Notes under the pieces: generated by a model | Told to the model about the DNA's origin: nothing | Seen by the model: only the letters and a program-made list of their open reading frames with translations | Databases searched by the model: none | In this document: positions 17,139 to 26,584 of the stretch, piece after piece | How positions within the stretch are numbered: position 1 is the stretch's first letter | Layout: each line of letters starts with the position of its first letter | DNA from: Mycobacterium sp. E1214 | GTDB taxonomy: Bacteria > Actinomycetota > Actinomycetes > Mycobacteriales > Mycobacteriaceae | Direction: 5' to 3' | Assembly (NCBI RefSeq): GCF_001666755.1 | Contig: NZ_LZJC01000002.1 | Coordinates: 1-43,971 of the forward strand | Length of the DNA stretch: 43,971 bases | Program-made: the position numbers and the translations under genes

Positions 17139-17816
17139 CTACGGGCACGAGGCGATGTAGGCGTCACACAGGGGCGCGGTCATGGCGCCCAGCACCGGGT
17201 CGTCCGCCATCGCCGGCCACGGCACCTGCGGCGGCCCCGACGACCACAGGGTGAGCTCGCTGATCGTGCTGCTGGCCACGTGCGCAATCAGGTAGGTGTG
17301 CATGACGACCGGACCGCTGATCACCGCCGCCACCCGGTTCGGCGCGTCGTCGGTGATCGACGGCGACTCCTGCGGCGCGCGCTGCTGGCAACCGCGCAGG
17401 GCGGCGACGGCGGCGCGCAACACGTCGGCCGCGGTCGGGCCGCCGCGCGCGGTGTCGCCGCGCCAGTGCAGCACCTGCACCTGCAGCTGCCACTGCCCGT
17501 CGGGGTGGGCGACGGTGGCGCGGGACGTGACCGCCGAGTCGCGCGGGTCCTGCCCGGACGCCGGCGCGCCGCACAGCTCCTCGAACCTAAACCGCGGCCC
17601 GGGCATCGCTCCGGTGAGCGGCACCGCCACCCCGGAGAAGGCGGGCCAGTGGTACACCGCGTCCAGCGGCACGGCCCGCTGCTCGATCCACGCCGTGTTT
17701 GGGATCCGGTCACAGGTGGTGGGGCAGGTCTCGGGCTCGGCGTGGGCGGGCGCGACCACGACCAGGGCGACGGTCAGGCCGCCGGCGACCAGGATCGCGG
17801 CCAGCATCACGCGCAT
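17139..17816 (-). CDS. Secreted conserved hypothetical protein
   Basis: A 225-aa protein with a Sec-type signal peptide: MRVMLAAILVAGGLTVALVVVAPAHA, with a likely cleavage after AHA at about residue 26. The mature part has several cysteines (PETCPTTCDR near its start, ELCG, RGCQQ, PLCDAYIASCP at the end) that could form disulfides. The start at 17816 places a positively charged residue before the hydrophobic core and has AAGGG upstream. Longer reading frames are less likely. It diverges from the MBL gene across 34 bp. I do not recognise a function. Confidence 0.75.
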   Translation of the reverse strand: MRVMLAAILVAGGLTVALVVVAPAHAEPETCPTTCDRIPNTAWIEQRAVPLDAVYHWPAFSGVAVPLTGAMPGPRFRFEELCGAPASGQDPRDSAVTSRATVAHPDGQWQLQVQVLHWRGDTARGGPTAADVLRAAVAALRGCQQRAPQESPSITDDAPNRVAAVISGPVVMHTYLIAHVASSTISELTLWSSGPPQVPWPAMADDPVLGAMTAPLCDAYIASCP

Positions 17817-17850
17817 CGGCACCCTTCCCCTTCGAGGCACAATCGTAGAT

Positions 17851-18489
17851 ATGCAACTGACGCATTTCGGCCATTCCTGCCTACTTGCCGAGTTCGACAC
17901 CACCAGAGTGCTCTTCGACCCGGGCAGCTTCGCCCACGGATTCGAGGGCATCACCGGTTTGACCGCCATCCTGATCACCCACCAGCACCCCGATCACGTC
18001 GACGTCACCCGGCTACCCGCCTTGCTGGAGGGCAATCCGGGGGCGGCGCTGTACGCCGACCCGCAGACCGCGGCGCAGCTGGGTTCGCCGTGCCGGGACG
18101 TCCACGTCGGCGACGAGTTGCAGATCGGCGAACTGACGGTCCGGGCCGTCGGTGGCGTGCACGCCACCATCCACCCGGAAATCCCTGTGATCGAGAACAT
18201 TTCGTTCCTGGTGGGTGACGCGCAGCATCGCGCCCGGCTGATGCATCCCGGCGACGCGCTGTTCGTGCCCGACGAACCGGTGGACGTGTTGGCCACGCCG
18301 GCCGCCGCGCCGTGGATGAAGGTCTCCGAGGCCGTCGACTACCTGCGCGCAGTGGCACCCACGCGGGCGGTCCCGATCCACCAGGGCATCATCGCCCCCG
18401 ACGCGCGGGGCATCTACTACGGCCGGCTTTCGGAGATGACCGACACGGACTTTCAGGTGCTGCCCGAGGAGAGCGCCGTCGCCTTCTGA
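17851..18489 (+). CDS. MBL-fold metal-dependent hydrolase (UlaG-like)
   Basis: A 212-aa metallo-beta-lactamase-fold protein. The metal motif is THQHPDH (His44, His46, Asp48, His49). Further ligand candidates are His in GGVHATIH (about 111), Asp/His around LMHPGDALF (about 131-135) and HQG near 180. It belongs to the short UlaG/YtkL-like group of hydrolases. The substrate is unknown. The ATG at 17851 is 34 bp from the divergent secreted-protein gene. The flavoprotein gene is convergent 34 bp downstream. Confidence 0.86.
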   Translation: MQLTHFGHSCLLAEFDTTRVLFDPGSFAHGFEGITGLTAILITHQHPDHVDVTRLPALLEGNPGAALYADPQTAAQLGSPCRDVHVGDELQIGELTVRAVGGVHATIHPEIPVIENISFLVGDAQHRARLMHPGDALFVPDEPVDVLATPAAAPWMKVSEAVDYLRAVAPTRAVPIHQGIIAPDARGIYYGRLSEMTDTDFQVLPEESAVAF

Positions 18490-18523
18490 GCGGCGTTCCC
18501 CAGCTTGGCGGTGCGAGGCGCGG

Positions 18524-20191
18524 TCAGGCGATGTCGGCGGCGGCGCCGCGGCCGGCCGCGCGGCCCGAGAAGACGCAGCCGCCCAGGAAGGTGCCTTCCA
18601 GCGCGCGGTAGCCGTGCACCCCGCCGCCGCCGAACCCGGCCGCCTCGCCGGCGGCGTACAGACCGGCCAGCGGCGTCCCGTCCTCGGTGAGCACCCGTCC
18701 GGCCAGGTCGGTCTCGATGCCCCCCAACGTCTTTCGGGTCAGGATGTGCAGTTTGACCGCGATCAGCGGGCCGGCCTTCGGGTCGGTCAGCCGGTGCGGG
18801 GCAACGACCCGGCCCAGCCGGTCACCGAGGTAGCCGCGGGCGGCCCGGATGGCGGTGATCTGGCCGTCCTTGCTGAACCTGTTGGCCACCTCGCGGTCTC
18901 GCGCGGTGACCTCGGCCTCCACCGTGGCGTAGTCGAGGGGCTGCACGTCGGGCAGCTTGTTCATCGCGGTCACCAACTCGCGCAGCGAGTCCGCGCTCAC
19001 GAAGTCGATGCCCCGATCGACGAACGCCTGCACCGGTTTTGGCGGCCCCGAGCTGGCCCGGTTGCGCAGCAATTCGCGCACGCTCTGTCCGGTCAGATCG
19101 GGGTTCTGCTCCTGCCCGGAGAGCGCGAACTCCTTCTCGATGATCCGGGCGTTCAACACGAACCAAGTGTAGTCGAACCCGGATTTGGTGATGTACTCCA
19201 GCGTTCCCAGGGTGTCGAACCCCGGGTAGAGGGGGATCGGCAACCGTTTGCCGTTGGCGTCCAACCACAGCGACGACGGGCCGGGAATGATTCGGATGCC
19301 GTGCAGCGGCCAGATCGGATCGTAATTGGTGATGCCCTCGACGTAATGCCACATCCGGTCGGGGTTGATCACCCGGGCGCCGGCCTGCTGCGTGATGCCG
19401 ATCATCCGCCCGTCGACATGCGCCGGCACCCCGCTCAACAATTGCTCGGGGACGCGGCCCATCCGCTGGGGCCAGTTCTTGCGGACCAGTTCATGGTTGG
19501 CGCCGATACCCCCGCTGGTGACGATCACCGCGTTGGCCCGAAACTCGAACTGGCCGACGGCTTTTCGTGACGACGCGACGCCCCGGGCGGCGGTCGAGGG
19601 CTCCAGCACCGTGCCCCGCACCCCGGTCACGGCGCCACCCTCGACGATCAGCTCGTCGACCTGGTGCCGGTGCGCGAACCGCACGGTCGAGCGGTCCCGC
19701 AGCTGGCGCGCGAAGATGTCGACCAACGCGGGGCCGGTGCCCCAGGTGATGTGGAACCGGGGCACCGAATTACCGTGTCCCAGCGCGTCGTAGCCGCCGC
19801 GCTCCGCCCAGCCCACCAGCGGGAACAGCTTGAGCCCGCGGGCGCGCAGCCAGCTGCGCTTCTCCCCGGCCGCGAAATCGACGTAGGCGTGCGCCCATTG
19901 GCGTGGCCAGTAGTCCTCGGGCCGATCGAACCCGGCCGTGCCGAGCCAGTCCTGCAGCGCGAGCTCGTGGCTGTCCCGGATGCCCAGCCGGCGCTGCTCC
20001 GGGCTGTCGACGAAGAACAGACCGCCGAACGACCAGAACGCCTGACCGCCCAGGTTCGCGCTGTTCTCCTGATCGACGATCAGCACCCGCTGGCCGCGGT
20101 CCACCAATTCGCAGGCGGCCACCAGGCCGGACAGCCCGGCCCCGACGATGATGGCGTCAGCGCCGAAGCCCGCAACCGAAGAATCGCTCAT
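18524..20191 (-). CDS. FAD-binding dehydrogenase (fumarate reductase / ketosteroid dehydrogenase-like, Rv0785)
   Basis: A 555-aa flavoprotein. The FAD-binding motif IIVGAGLSGLVAACEL is at the N-terminus (about 15-30). An internal substrate domain follows, and the C-terminal FAD contact is LYAAGEAAGFGGGGVHGYRALEGTFLGGC, the signature of the succinate dehydrogenase/3-ketosteroid-dehydrogenase superfamily. The precise substrate is unknown. KstD-type steroid dehydrogenation is one option for a mycobacterium, but the sequence alone does not show it. A TACCCT box 7 nt before the ATG suggests a leaderless mRNA. It is followed upstream by the DUF2334 gene on the same strand with 45 bp between them. 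Confidence 0.88.
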   Translation of the reverse strand: MSDSSVAGFGADAIIVGAGLSGLVAACELVDRGQRVLIVDQENSANLGGQAFWSFGGLFFVDSPEQRRLGIRDSHELALQDWLGTAGFDRPEDYWPRQWAHAYVDFAAGEKRSWLRARGLKLFPLVGWAERGGYDALGHGNSVPRFHITWGTGPALVDIFARQLRDRSTVRFAHRHQVDELIVEGGAVTGVRGTVLEPSTAARGVASSRKAVGQFEFRANAVIVTSGGIGANHELVRKNWPQRMGRVPEQLLSGVPAHVDGRMIGITQQAGARVINPDRMWHYVEGITNYDPIWPLHGIRIIPGPSSLWLDANGKRLPIPLYPGFDTLGTLEYITKSGFDYTWFVLNARIIEKEFALSGQEQNPDLTGQSVRELLRNRASSGPPKPVQAFVDRGIDFVSADSLRELVTAMNKLPDVQPLDYATVEAEVTARDREVANRFSKDGQITAIRAARGYLGDRLGRVVAPHRLTDPKAGPLIAVKLHILTRKTLGGIETDLAGRVLTEDGTPLAGLYAAGEAAGFGGGGVHGYRALEGTFLGGCVFSGRAAGRGAAADIA

Positions 20192-20198
20192 GTGGCAC

Positions 20199-20204
20199 AG
20201 GGTA
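20199..20204 (-). promoter_or_regulatory. Candidate -10 box (TACCCT), leaderless promoter of the FAD dehydrogenase
   Basis: TANNNT on the minus strand, 7 nt before the ATG at 20191. Confidence 0.45.
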
Positions 20205-20236
20205 GTGCCCCGGGCCCCGCGACAGCCGTTGCCGGG

Positions 20237-20941
20237 TCAGGCGGCGTCCAGGACCGCGGCGTCCCGCCGCCAGCGATACACCGTGGGCGCGCAGCCGTGC
20301 ATCAACGCCAGGTCGACCGCGTCGACCATGGCTTGCAGCGGGCCGGGCTTACGCAGGTGCCTGGCGGCCACCGCAACCCGCACCACGCCCTCCCGGCGGG
20401 CGATCCGCTCCGCGGACAGCACCACCATGCGGCACCACCACGGCTCGGTGAGGAAGCCTTCGCCGATCCCGAGCACCCGGGCGCGCACGGTGCTGTGGCG
20501 CACCAGGTCGGTGATGCCGTGCAGGTCGGCCAGGAGCCGGAACCCGTTGTCGGGCAACGCTTTAACCACACCGGGCGAAACCACCCAGCCGGGGGCCGCG
20601 AACAACCGGGTCCGCAATCCCTGGTGTTCGAGCACCCGGTCGGCGGCCTTGAGGCGCAGGCTGGCCTCGTGCGCCCGCAGGATCGCGAATTCGCCGCGGC
20701 GCTTCTTGGTCGCCGCGTCGTCGTAGCCGTGCAGCACGATCGCGTCGCCGCCGGCCCGGCGCGCGGCCAACCAGTCGACGGTGACCGGGTCGCGGTCGAG
20801 CCGGTAGTCACCGGAGAGCCGCGGGGCGACGAGCAGCGACACCGGCACCTTGCGGGCGTCCATTTGTGCACAGAACGCCTCGACGTCGGGCAGGGTCCGT
20901 TCGCCGATGCCCGAGACCGAGACGATCAGTTTTCCAGACAC
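20237..20941 (-). CDS. DUF2334 / polysaccharide deacetylase-like protein (Rv0784 type)
   Basis: A 234-aa protein with a deacetylase-like barrel. It starts with KLIVSVSGIGE (the position of the usual catalytic Asp reads Ser-Gly), continues with VPVSLLVAPRLSG, then DAIVLHGYDD, FAAPGWVVSP, LHGITDL, and ends with HLRKPG and a short helix. DUF2334 proteins are related to carbohydrate esterase 4 deacetylases, and metal ligands such as His in LHGY are present. The activity is unproven. A GTG start at 20941 follows a CAAACT box by 6 nt. It lies upstream of the FAD dehydrogenase on the same strand. Confidence 0.78.
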   Translation of the reverse strand: MSGKLIVSVSGIGERTLPDVEAFCAQMDARKVPVSLLVAPRLSGDYRLDRDPVTVDWLAARRAGGDAIVLHGYDDAATKKRRGEFAILRAHEASLRLKAADRVLEHQGLRTRLFAAPGWVVSPGVVKALPDNGFRLLADLHGITDLVRHSTVRARVLGIGEGFLTEPWWCRMVVLSAERIARREGVVRVAVAARHLRKPGPLQAMVDAVDLALMHGCAPTVYRWRRDAAVLDAA

Positions 20942-21113
20942 ACCCGCAGTTTGCCGACCTCAGGTTTCGGGACAGTGAAGGACACGCAGACGGCAAGCGT
21001 CCATCGGGGCCGTTGCGACGGGCGGTGCCTGTGCGCCAAGCGGATCCGGCGCCCGCACCCGGTGGGGCCTCGGTGGATCGGATCGCGACCTCGGACCGCG
21101 CGGGTCAGTTCGA

Positions 21114-21119
21114 TATGCT
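21114..21119 (+). promoter_or_regulatory. Candidate -10 box (TATGCT) of the first DHA2 transporter
   Basis: TATGCT ends 10 nt before the ATG at 21130. The identical hexamer at the same distance precedes the paralogous gene (22847-22852). No ribosome-binding site lies before the alternative ATG at 21115, which sits inside the box. Confidence 0.45.
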
Positions 21120-21129
21120 AAGCAACGTC

Positions 21130-22728
21130 ATGGATGAGGCCCTGTACGCGTCGGCCGACACCCCGCTGCCCTGCGGGTCGCAGCAGGGCGCCGACGAACG
21201 GGACTATCCCGACCGGCTGGACGCGGAGCTGCTGCGCGTCTCGGGCGTGTGCATCCTGGCCACGGTGATGGCCATCGTGGACGTGACCGTGGTCAGCGTC
21301 GCGCAGCGCACCTTCATCGACCAGTTCTCGTCGTCGCAGGCCGTCGTCGCGTGGACCATGACGGGCTACACGCTGGCCCTGGCCAGCGTCATCCCGATCA
21401 CCGGTTGGGCGGCCGACCGGTTCGGCACCAAGCGGCTGTTCATGGGCTCCGTCCTCGCCTTCACCCTGGGTTCGCTGTTGTGCGCCCTGGCGGCGAACAT
21501 CGTGCAACTGATCGCGTTTCGGGTCATCCAGGGTGTCGGCGGCGGCATGTTGCTGCCGCTGAGCTTCATGATCTTGACCCGCGAGGCGGGTCCGCGGCGG
21601 CTCGGCCGGCTGATGTCGATCCTGAGCATCCCGATGCTGCTGGCCCCGATCGGCGGTCCCATCCTGGGCGGCTGGCTCATCGACACCTCCAGCTGGCGCT
21701 GGATCTTCCTGATCAACCTGCCGATCGGGGTCGTCACCGTCGCGCTGGCGGCGCTGGTGTTCCCCGGGGACCGCCCGGCCAAATCGGAGACCCTGGACGT
21801 CGTGGGCATGCTGCTGCTCTCGCCCGGCCTGGCGACCTTCCTGTTCGCGGTGTCGTCCATTCCCGGCCGTGGCACCGTCGCCGATCGCCGGGTGCTGATA
21901 CCGCTGGTGGTGGGCCTGGCGCTGATCGCGGGGTTCATCGCGCACGCCTGGCGCCGGGTCGACCATCCGCTGATCGACCTGCGGCTGTTCCGCAATCACG
22001 TGCTCACGCTGGCCAACGTGACGATGCTGGTGTTCGCCACCGCCTTCTTCGGGGCCGGCCTGTTGTTGCCCAGCTACTTCCAGCAGGTGCTGCACCAGAC
22101 GCCCATGCAGGCGGGCGTGCACATGATCCCCCAAGGCCTCGGCGCCATGCTGACGATGCGGCTCACCGGCCCGCTCGTCGACCGGCAGGGTCCGGGCAAG
22201 ATCCTGCTGGTGGGCATCGCGCTGCTCACCGCCGGGCTCGGGACGTTCGCCTTCGGCGTGGCCCGGCAGGCCGGGTACCTGCCCGCACTGCTGGTCGGCC
22301 TGGCCATCATGGGGTTGGGGATGGGCTGCACCATGATGCCGCTCAACGTCGCGTCGGTGCAGGCGCTCGCCCCGCATCAGATCGCGCGCGGCACGACGCT
22401 GATGAGCGTCAACCACCAGGTGGGCGGCTCGATGGGCACCGCCGTCATGTCGGTGATCCTGGCCAGCCACTTCAATCGCAGCGACAACATCCTCGCCGCC
22501 AAGAAGCTCGCGGCGCTGCAACAGAAGGCCGCCGTGAGCGGCGCCCCGGTCGACCGCTCCGCCATACCGCCGCAGACCTACGCGCCGGACTTCCGGGTCG
22601 ATCTCGCGCACGACCTGTCGCACGCCTACGCGGCGGTCTTCGCCATCGCCGTCGTGCTCGTGGTCTGTACCTTCATCCCGGCGGCGTTTCTGCCGAAGCG
22701 GCCGGTCAGCCAACCGCCGCCCGAGTAA
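21130..22728 (+). CDS. emrB: DHA2-family (EmrB/QacA) drug:H+ antiporter
   Basis: A 532-aa 14-transmembrane-helix MFS exporter. Family motifs include motif A GWAADRFGTKR after helix 2, VQGVGGGMLLPL, motif C-like APIGGPILGGWLI in helix 5, and the WRWIFLINLPIG pattern after helix 6. It expels toxic compounds across the inner membrane using proton motive force. The closest named relative is M. tuberculosis EmrB (Rv0783c). The start at 21130 is preferred because of the -10 box spacing, and the in-frame ATG at 21115 (MLSNVMDE) is the alternative. It is followed by a closely related second copy. Confidence 0.92.
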   Translation: MDEALYASADTPLPCGSQQGADERDYPDRLDAELLRVSGVCILATVMAIVDVTVVSVAQRTFIDQFSSSQAVVAWTMTGYTLALASVIPITGWAADRFGTKRLFMGSVLAFTLGSLLCALAANIVQLIAFRVIQGVGGGMLLPLSFMILTREAGPRRLGRLMSILSIPMLLAPIGGPILGGWLIDTSSWRWIFLINLPIGVVTVALAALVFPGDRPAKSETLDVVGMLLLSPGLATFLFAVSSIPGRGTVADRRVLIPLVVGLALIAGFIAHAWRRVDHPLIDLRLFRNHVLTLANVTMLVFATAFFGAGLLLPSYFQQVLHQTPMQAGVHMIPQGLGAMLTMRLTGPLVDRQGPGKILLVGIALLTAGLGTFAFGVARQAGYLPALLVGLAIMGLGMGCTMMPLNVASVQALAPHQIARGTTLMSVNHQVGGSMGTAVMSVILASHFNRSDNILAAKKLAALQQKAAVSGAPVDRSAIPPQTYAPDFRVDLAHDLSHAYAAVFAIAVVLVVCTFIPAAFLPKRPVSQPPPE

Positions 22729-22823
22729 CCGACCCCCGCCTCGTCGACACCGCCCGGGCCACGATCCGGCGCTGATCCGTCAACGGTTGGACAACGAACT
22801 CACCGCGAACTCCCGCAATCGGT

Positions 22824-22842
22824 CCCGGCAGTCCATGCCGGG
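22824..22842. promoter_or_regulatory. Perfect hairpin/operator CCCGGCA-GTCCA-TGCCGGG
   Basis: 7-bp perfect arms around a 5-base centre, ending 4 bp before the TATGCT box of the second transporter. It spans the -35 to -10 spacer, the position for a repressor site. The first transporter has only a weak GACC/GGTC counterpart. Confidence 0.4.
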
Positions 22843-22846
22843 TGGA

Positions 22847-22852
22847 TATGCT
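22847..22852 (+). promoter_or_regulatory. Candidate -10 box (TATGCT) of the second DHA2 transporter
   Basis: The same hexamer and the same 10-nt distance to the ATG (22863) as in the first copy. Confidence 0.45.
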
Positions 22853-22862
22853 CAGCACCGCC

Positions 22863-24467
22863 ATGGACAAGGCGCAATCCGTACCCTCCGCCACAATGCT
22901 CAGCGCTGCCGCCGGGCATCCGGATGCGGCCGACAACGGCTACCCCGACAAACTCGACGCCGCGCTGTTCCGCATCGCCGGCGTCTGCGGCCTGGCCTGC
23001 GTCATGGCCGTTCTGGACAGCACGGTCGTCGCCGTCGCCCAGAACACCTTCATTCGCCAGTTCGGGTCCACCCCGACGGTCGTCTCGTGGACGATCGCCG
23101 GCTACATGCTGGCCTTCGCGACCGTCATCCCCGTCACCGGCTGGGCGGCCGACCGATTCGGCACCAAACGCCTGTTCATTGCCTCGGTCCTGGTGTTCAC
23201 GCTCGGCTCGCTGCTGTGCGCGATCGCCCCGAACATCGTGCTGCTGATCCTGTTCCGGATCCTGCAGGGCATCGGTGGCGGCATGCTGTTGCCGCTGAGT
23301 TTCGTCATCCTGACCCGCGAGGCCGGGCCCAAGCGGGTGGGCCGCCTGATGGCGGTGGGGGGCATCCCGATCCTGCTGGGTCCCATCGGCGGCCCCATCC
23401 TGGGCGGTTGGCTGATCGGCGCGTACGGCTGGAAGTGGATCTTCCTGGTCAACCTGCCGATCGGGCTGGCCGCCTGCGCCCTCGCGGCGGTGCTGTTCCC
23501 CAAGGACCGGTCCGCCCCCTCCGAAGCGCTCGACGTCACCGGCATGCTGCTGCTGTCGCCGGGGGTGGCGGTCTTCCTCTGCGGGGTGTCGTCCATCCCC
23601 GGCCGCCACGTCCTGACCGACCCGTACGTGTTGCTTCCCGCGCTCCTCGGCGCGGCGCTGATCGCCGCGTTCGTCCTGCACGCGCTGTATCGCACCGACC
23701 ACCCGCTCATCGACCTGCGGCTGTTCAAGAATCGGGTGGTCACCGAGGTCAACGCGACGCTGCTGGTTTTCGGGGCCGCCTCGGTGGGCACCGGGCTGGC
23801 GGTGCCCAGTTACTTCCAGATCGCGCAGCACGAGACGCCCATGCAGGCCGGGCTGCACATGCTGCCGGTCGGCGTGGGCGCCGTGCTGACGATGCCGCTC
23901 AGCGGGGCGTTCATGGACCGGCGCGGGCCGGGCAAGATCGTCCTGTTCGGCCTCCCGCTGATGGCGGTGGGCCTGGGCGTCTTCACCTACGGGGTCGCCA
24001 CCCAGGCGCCGTACCAGCCCATCCAGCTGGCCGGGCTCGCGATCACGGGGCTGGGCATCGGGTGCACGACGACGCCGCTGTCCGCCGCGCTGATGCAGGC
24101 ACTCGCGCCGCATCAGGTGGCCCGCGGGACCACGCTGATCAGCGTGAACCAACAGATCGGGGGGTCCATCGGGGCCGCGATGATGGCGGTCCTGTTGACC
24201 AACCAGTTCAATCGCGACCAGCCGCTGCTCGCGGCCAGCGAGCTGGCGGCCGGGCACCCTGGCGGCGGACGCCGCGGGGCGCCGCCCGACGCCGTGGCCG
24301 GCACGCGGCAGGGCGCGGCCGACCTGGCCGTCACCGCGTCGCATCACCTGGCGCACGCCTACACGGTGGTGTTCGTGCTGGCCGTCGTGCTGGTGTCGGT
24401 GACCATCATCCCGGCGTCGTTCCTGCCGAAAAAGCCGGCCCGGCCGCCGGGCCAGGAGGACTCCTAG
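22863..24467 (+). CDS. DHA2-family (EmrB/QacA) drug:H+ antiporter, tandem paralogue
   Basis: A 534-aa 14-helix MFS protein very similar to its upstream neighbour along the whole length. Shared blocks include TGWAADRFGTKRLF, GGGMLLPLS, GPIGGPILGGWLI and DHPLIDLRLF. It differs most at the N-terminal 30 residues and in the cytoplasmic stretch before the last helix. That stretch is rich in Gly/Ala/Pro here (GHPGGGRRGAPPDAVAG) and Lys/Ala-rich in the first copy. This suggests duplication followed by divergence in substrate range or control. The stop codon shares the CTAG palindrome with the convergent ptrB stop. An alternative in-frame start is the ATG at 22848. Confidence 0.9.
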   Translation: MDKAQSVPSATMLSAAAGHPDAADNGYPDKLDAALFRIAGVCGLACVMAVLDSTVVAVAQNTFIRQFGSTPTVVSWTIAGYMLAFATVIPVTGWAADRFGTKRLFIASVLVFTLGSLLCAIAPNIVLLILFRILQGIGGGMLLPLSFVILTREAGPKRVGRLMAVGGIPILLGPIGGPILGGWLIGAYGWKWIFLVNLPIGLAACALAAVLFPKDRSAPSEALDVTGMLLLSPGVAVFLCGVSSIPGRHVLTDPYVLLPALLGAALIAAFVLHALYRTDHPLIDLRLFKNRVVTEVNATLLVFGAASVGTGLAVPSYFQIAQHETPMQAGLHMLPVGVGAVLTMPLSGAFMDRRGPGKIVLFGLPLMAVGLGVFTYGVATQAPYQPIQLAGLAITGLGIGCTTTPLSAALMQALAPHQVARGTTLISVNQQIGGSIGAAMMAVLLTNQFNRDQPLLAASELAAGHPGGGRRGAPPDAVAGTRQGAADLAVTASHHLAHAYTVVFVLAVVLVSVTIIPASFLPKKPARPPGQEDS

Positions 24468-26584
24468 CCGCCGCCGTCCGTGCCGCCCACGGTGTCGAGC
24501 ACCCAGGCGTACTGGAAGGCCGCTTCCTCCCACGCCTTGTAGCGGCCGCTGACGCCGCCGTGCCCGGCGTTCATCTGGGTCTTCAGCAGGATCCCGCGGC
24601 CGCCGCCGTTGGCGTGGCGCAGCGCCGCAACCCATTTGGCGGGTTCCACGTAGTACACCCGGGTGTCGTTGAGCGAGGTCATCGCCAGGATCGCCGGGTA
24701 ATTCCTGGAGTCGACGTTCTCGTAAGGCGAGTAGGACTTCATGTAGTCGTAGGCGTCCTTGTCCGCCAACGGGTTTCCCCACTCGTCCCACTCGGTGACG
24801 GTCAGGGGCAGCGACGGGTCCAAGATGGTGGTCAGCGGATCGACGAACGGAACCTGGGCCACGATGCCGGCGAACAGTTCGGGCGCCAGGTTGGCCACCG
24901 CCCCGACGAGCAGCCCGCCCGCGCTGCCGCCGAGCGCCACCAGCCGATCGGGCCGGGTCACCTCGGTGTCGACGAGATGCCGTGCGGCTGCGACGAAATC
25001 GGTGAACGTGTTCCTCTTGTGCAGCAGCTTGCCGTCCTCGTACCACAACCGACCCATCTCGCCACCACCGCGGACGTGGGCGATCGCGAAGACCATGCCG
25101 CGGTCCAGCAGCGACAGCCGCGCTATCGAGAAGCTGGGGTCGATGCAGATCTCGTAGGCGCCGTAGCCGTAGAGGAGTGCGGGAGCCGGGACTTCGATGC
25201 CGGCCCGGCGCACGATCGACAACGGGATGCGGGTGCCGTCGTCGGCAATCGCCCAGTCGCGCCGCTCGACGTAGTCCGCGGGTCGATAGCCACCGAGCAC
25301 GGGCTGCTCGCGCAGCAGGGTGCGCTCGCCGGTGCCCAGGTCGATGTCGTACACCCGCGCCGGGATGACCAGCGAACCGGCCCGGACCCGGAGCTTGGGC
25401 GCGTCCCAGTTGGGGTTGCCGGCGGCGCCCGCGGACATCAGCTCGGAGTCGAACGAAAGTTCCTCCGGTTCGCCGTAATTCCCGTCGGCGCCGATGCCCC
25501 ACAACTGCAGGCGGGGCAGCGCCTCGCGGCGGTAGCTCACCACCAGGTGGCGGGCGAACGCGTCGACGGCGTCCAGCCGGACGTCGTCGCGGTGCGGGAT
25601 CAGCGTGCGCTGCCGTGTGGGGTCCTCGACCGGGGCTTCGGCGAGCGTGAAGTTCACCGCGCCGTCGTTGTGCAAGATCAGGAACCGGTCGTGCCCGCCG
25701 ACGACGGCGTGCTCCACCGAGTACTCCACCCCTTCGCGCCGGGGCAGCACGACGGTGAACGCCGCCCGCGGGTCGGCGGCGTCGGCGTAGCGGATCTCGG
25801 AGGTGATGGACGAGCCCGAGCCGATGAACACGTAACGCTCGCTGCGGGTCATCCCGACGCCGAGCCAGAACCGTTCGTCCGCCTCGTGATACACCAGCTC
25901 CGCCGCGGCGCCGGAGCCCGCCTGGTAGCGCCACACCTTGTCCGGGCGGTGCGCCGCGTCGAGGGTCAGGTAGTACACCGTCCGGTTGTCGGCCGCCCAC
26001 GTCGCCCCGGCCGCGATGTCGGCGATCTGGTCGGCATACAGCTCACCGGTGCGTAAGTCCTTGAAACGCAACGTGTAACGCTCGTCGCCCACCGTGTCGA
26101 CGGAGTAGGCCAGCAGGTGCCCGTCCAGGCTGACGGCGGCGGCGCCCAGCGAGAAGAACTCGTGGCCCTCGGCTTCGGCGTTGGAGTCGAGCAGGATCTG
26201 TTCGCCGGGTACGTCGGTGTGTTCGTCGAGGGTCGGCGGGTCCCAGTCGGCCGGATCGCTCACCGGGCAGCGGCACTGCACCCGATATTGCTTGCCCTCG
26301 TAGGTGCGGGCGTAATACCACCAGTCGCCCTGACGGGTCGGCACCGACAGGTCGGTCTCCTTGGTGCGCGCCTTGATCTCGTCGAAGATTTTCTGCCGCA
26401 ACGGTTCCTGGTGGTCGGTCATCCGGTCGACGTAGGAGTTCTCCGCCTCGAGGTAGGCGATGACCTCCGGATCGGCCTTGTCGCGCAGCCATTCGTACGG
26501 GTCGACGAAGACGTCGCCGTGGTGTTCGCGCCGGTGCTCGACCCGCTTGGCGGTGGGCGGCACGGGCGCCTGGGGTTCGCTCAT
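24464..26584 (-). CDS. ptrB: Oligopeptidase B (protease II), intact single gene
   Basis: A 706-aa S9 family serine peptidase that cleaves oligopeptides after Arg or Lys in the cytosol. The beta-propeller domain covers roughly residues 70-400 and the alpha/beta-hydrolase domain the rest. The triad is Ser554 in GGSAGG, Asp640 in LNDTRV and His675 in NAGHGG. GYGAYEI and [12 protein letters not shown] are family hallmarks. In M. tuberculosis H37Rv the region is annotated as two genes, ptrBa and ptrBb. Here it is one continuous frame. The ATG overlaps the purC stop by 4 bp (ATGA), so purC-ptrB is an operon. Confidence 0.95.
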   Translation of the reverse strand: MSEPQAPVPPTAKRVEHRREHHGDVFVDPYEWLRDKADPEVIAYLEAENSYVDRMTDHQEPLRQKIFDEIKARTKETDLSVPTRQGDWWYYARTYEGKQYRVQCRCPVSDPADWDPPTLDEHTDVPGEQILLDSNAEAEGHEFFSLGAAAVSLDGHLLAYSVDTVGDERYTLRFKDLRTGELYADQIADIAAGATWAADNRTVYYLTLDAAHRPDKVWRYQAGSGAAAELVYHEADERFWLGVGMTRSERYVFIGSGSSITSEIRYADAADPRAAFTVVLPRREGVEYSVEHAVVGGHDRFLILHNDGAVNFTLAEAPVEDPTRQRTLIPHRDDVRLDAVDAFARHLVVSYRREALPRLQLWGIGADGNYGEPEELSFDSELMSAGAAGNPNWDAPKLRVRAGSLVIPARVYDIDLGTGERTLLREQPVLGGYRPADYVERRDWAIADDGTRIPLSIVRRAGIEVPAPALLYGYGAYEICIDPSFSIARLSLLDRGMVFAIAHVRGGGEMGRLWYEDGKLLHKRNTFTDFVAAARHLVDTEVTRPDRLVALGGSAGGLLVGAVANLAPELFAGIVAQVPFVDPLTTILDPSLPLTVTEWDEWGNPLADKDAYDYMKSYSPYENVDSRNYPAILAMTSLNDTRVYYVEPAKWVAALRHANGGGRGILLKTQMNAGHGGVSGRYKAWEEAAFQYAWVLDTVGGTDGGG

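Noticed and set aside
22787..26056. Open frames over 1000 codons long on both strands across the emrB/ptrB region
   Set aside because: These are high-G+C shadow frames. Their translations are Arg/Gly/His/Pro-rich and without domains, while the emrB and ptrB frames carry complete family motifs.
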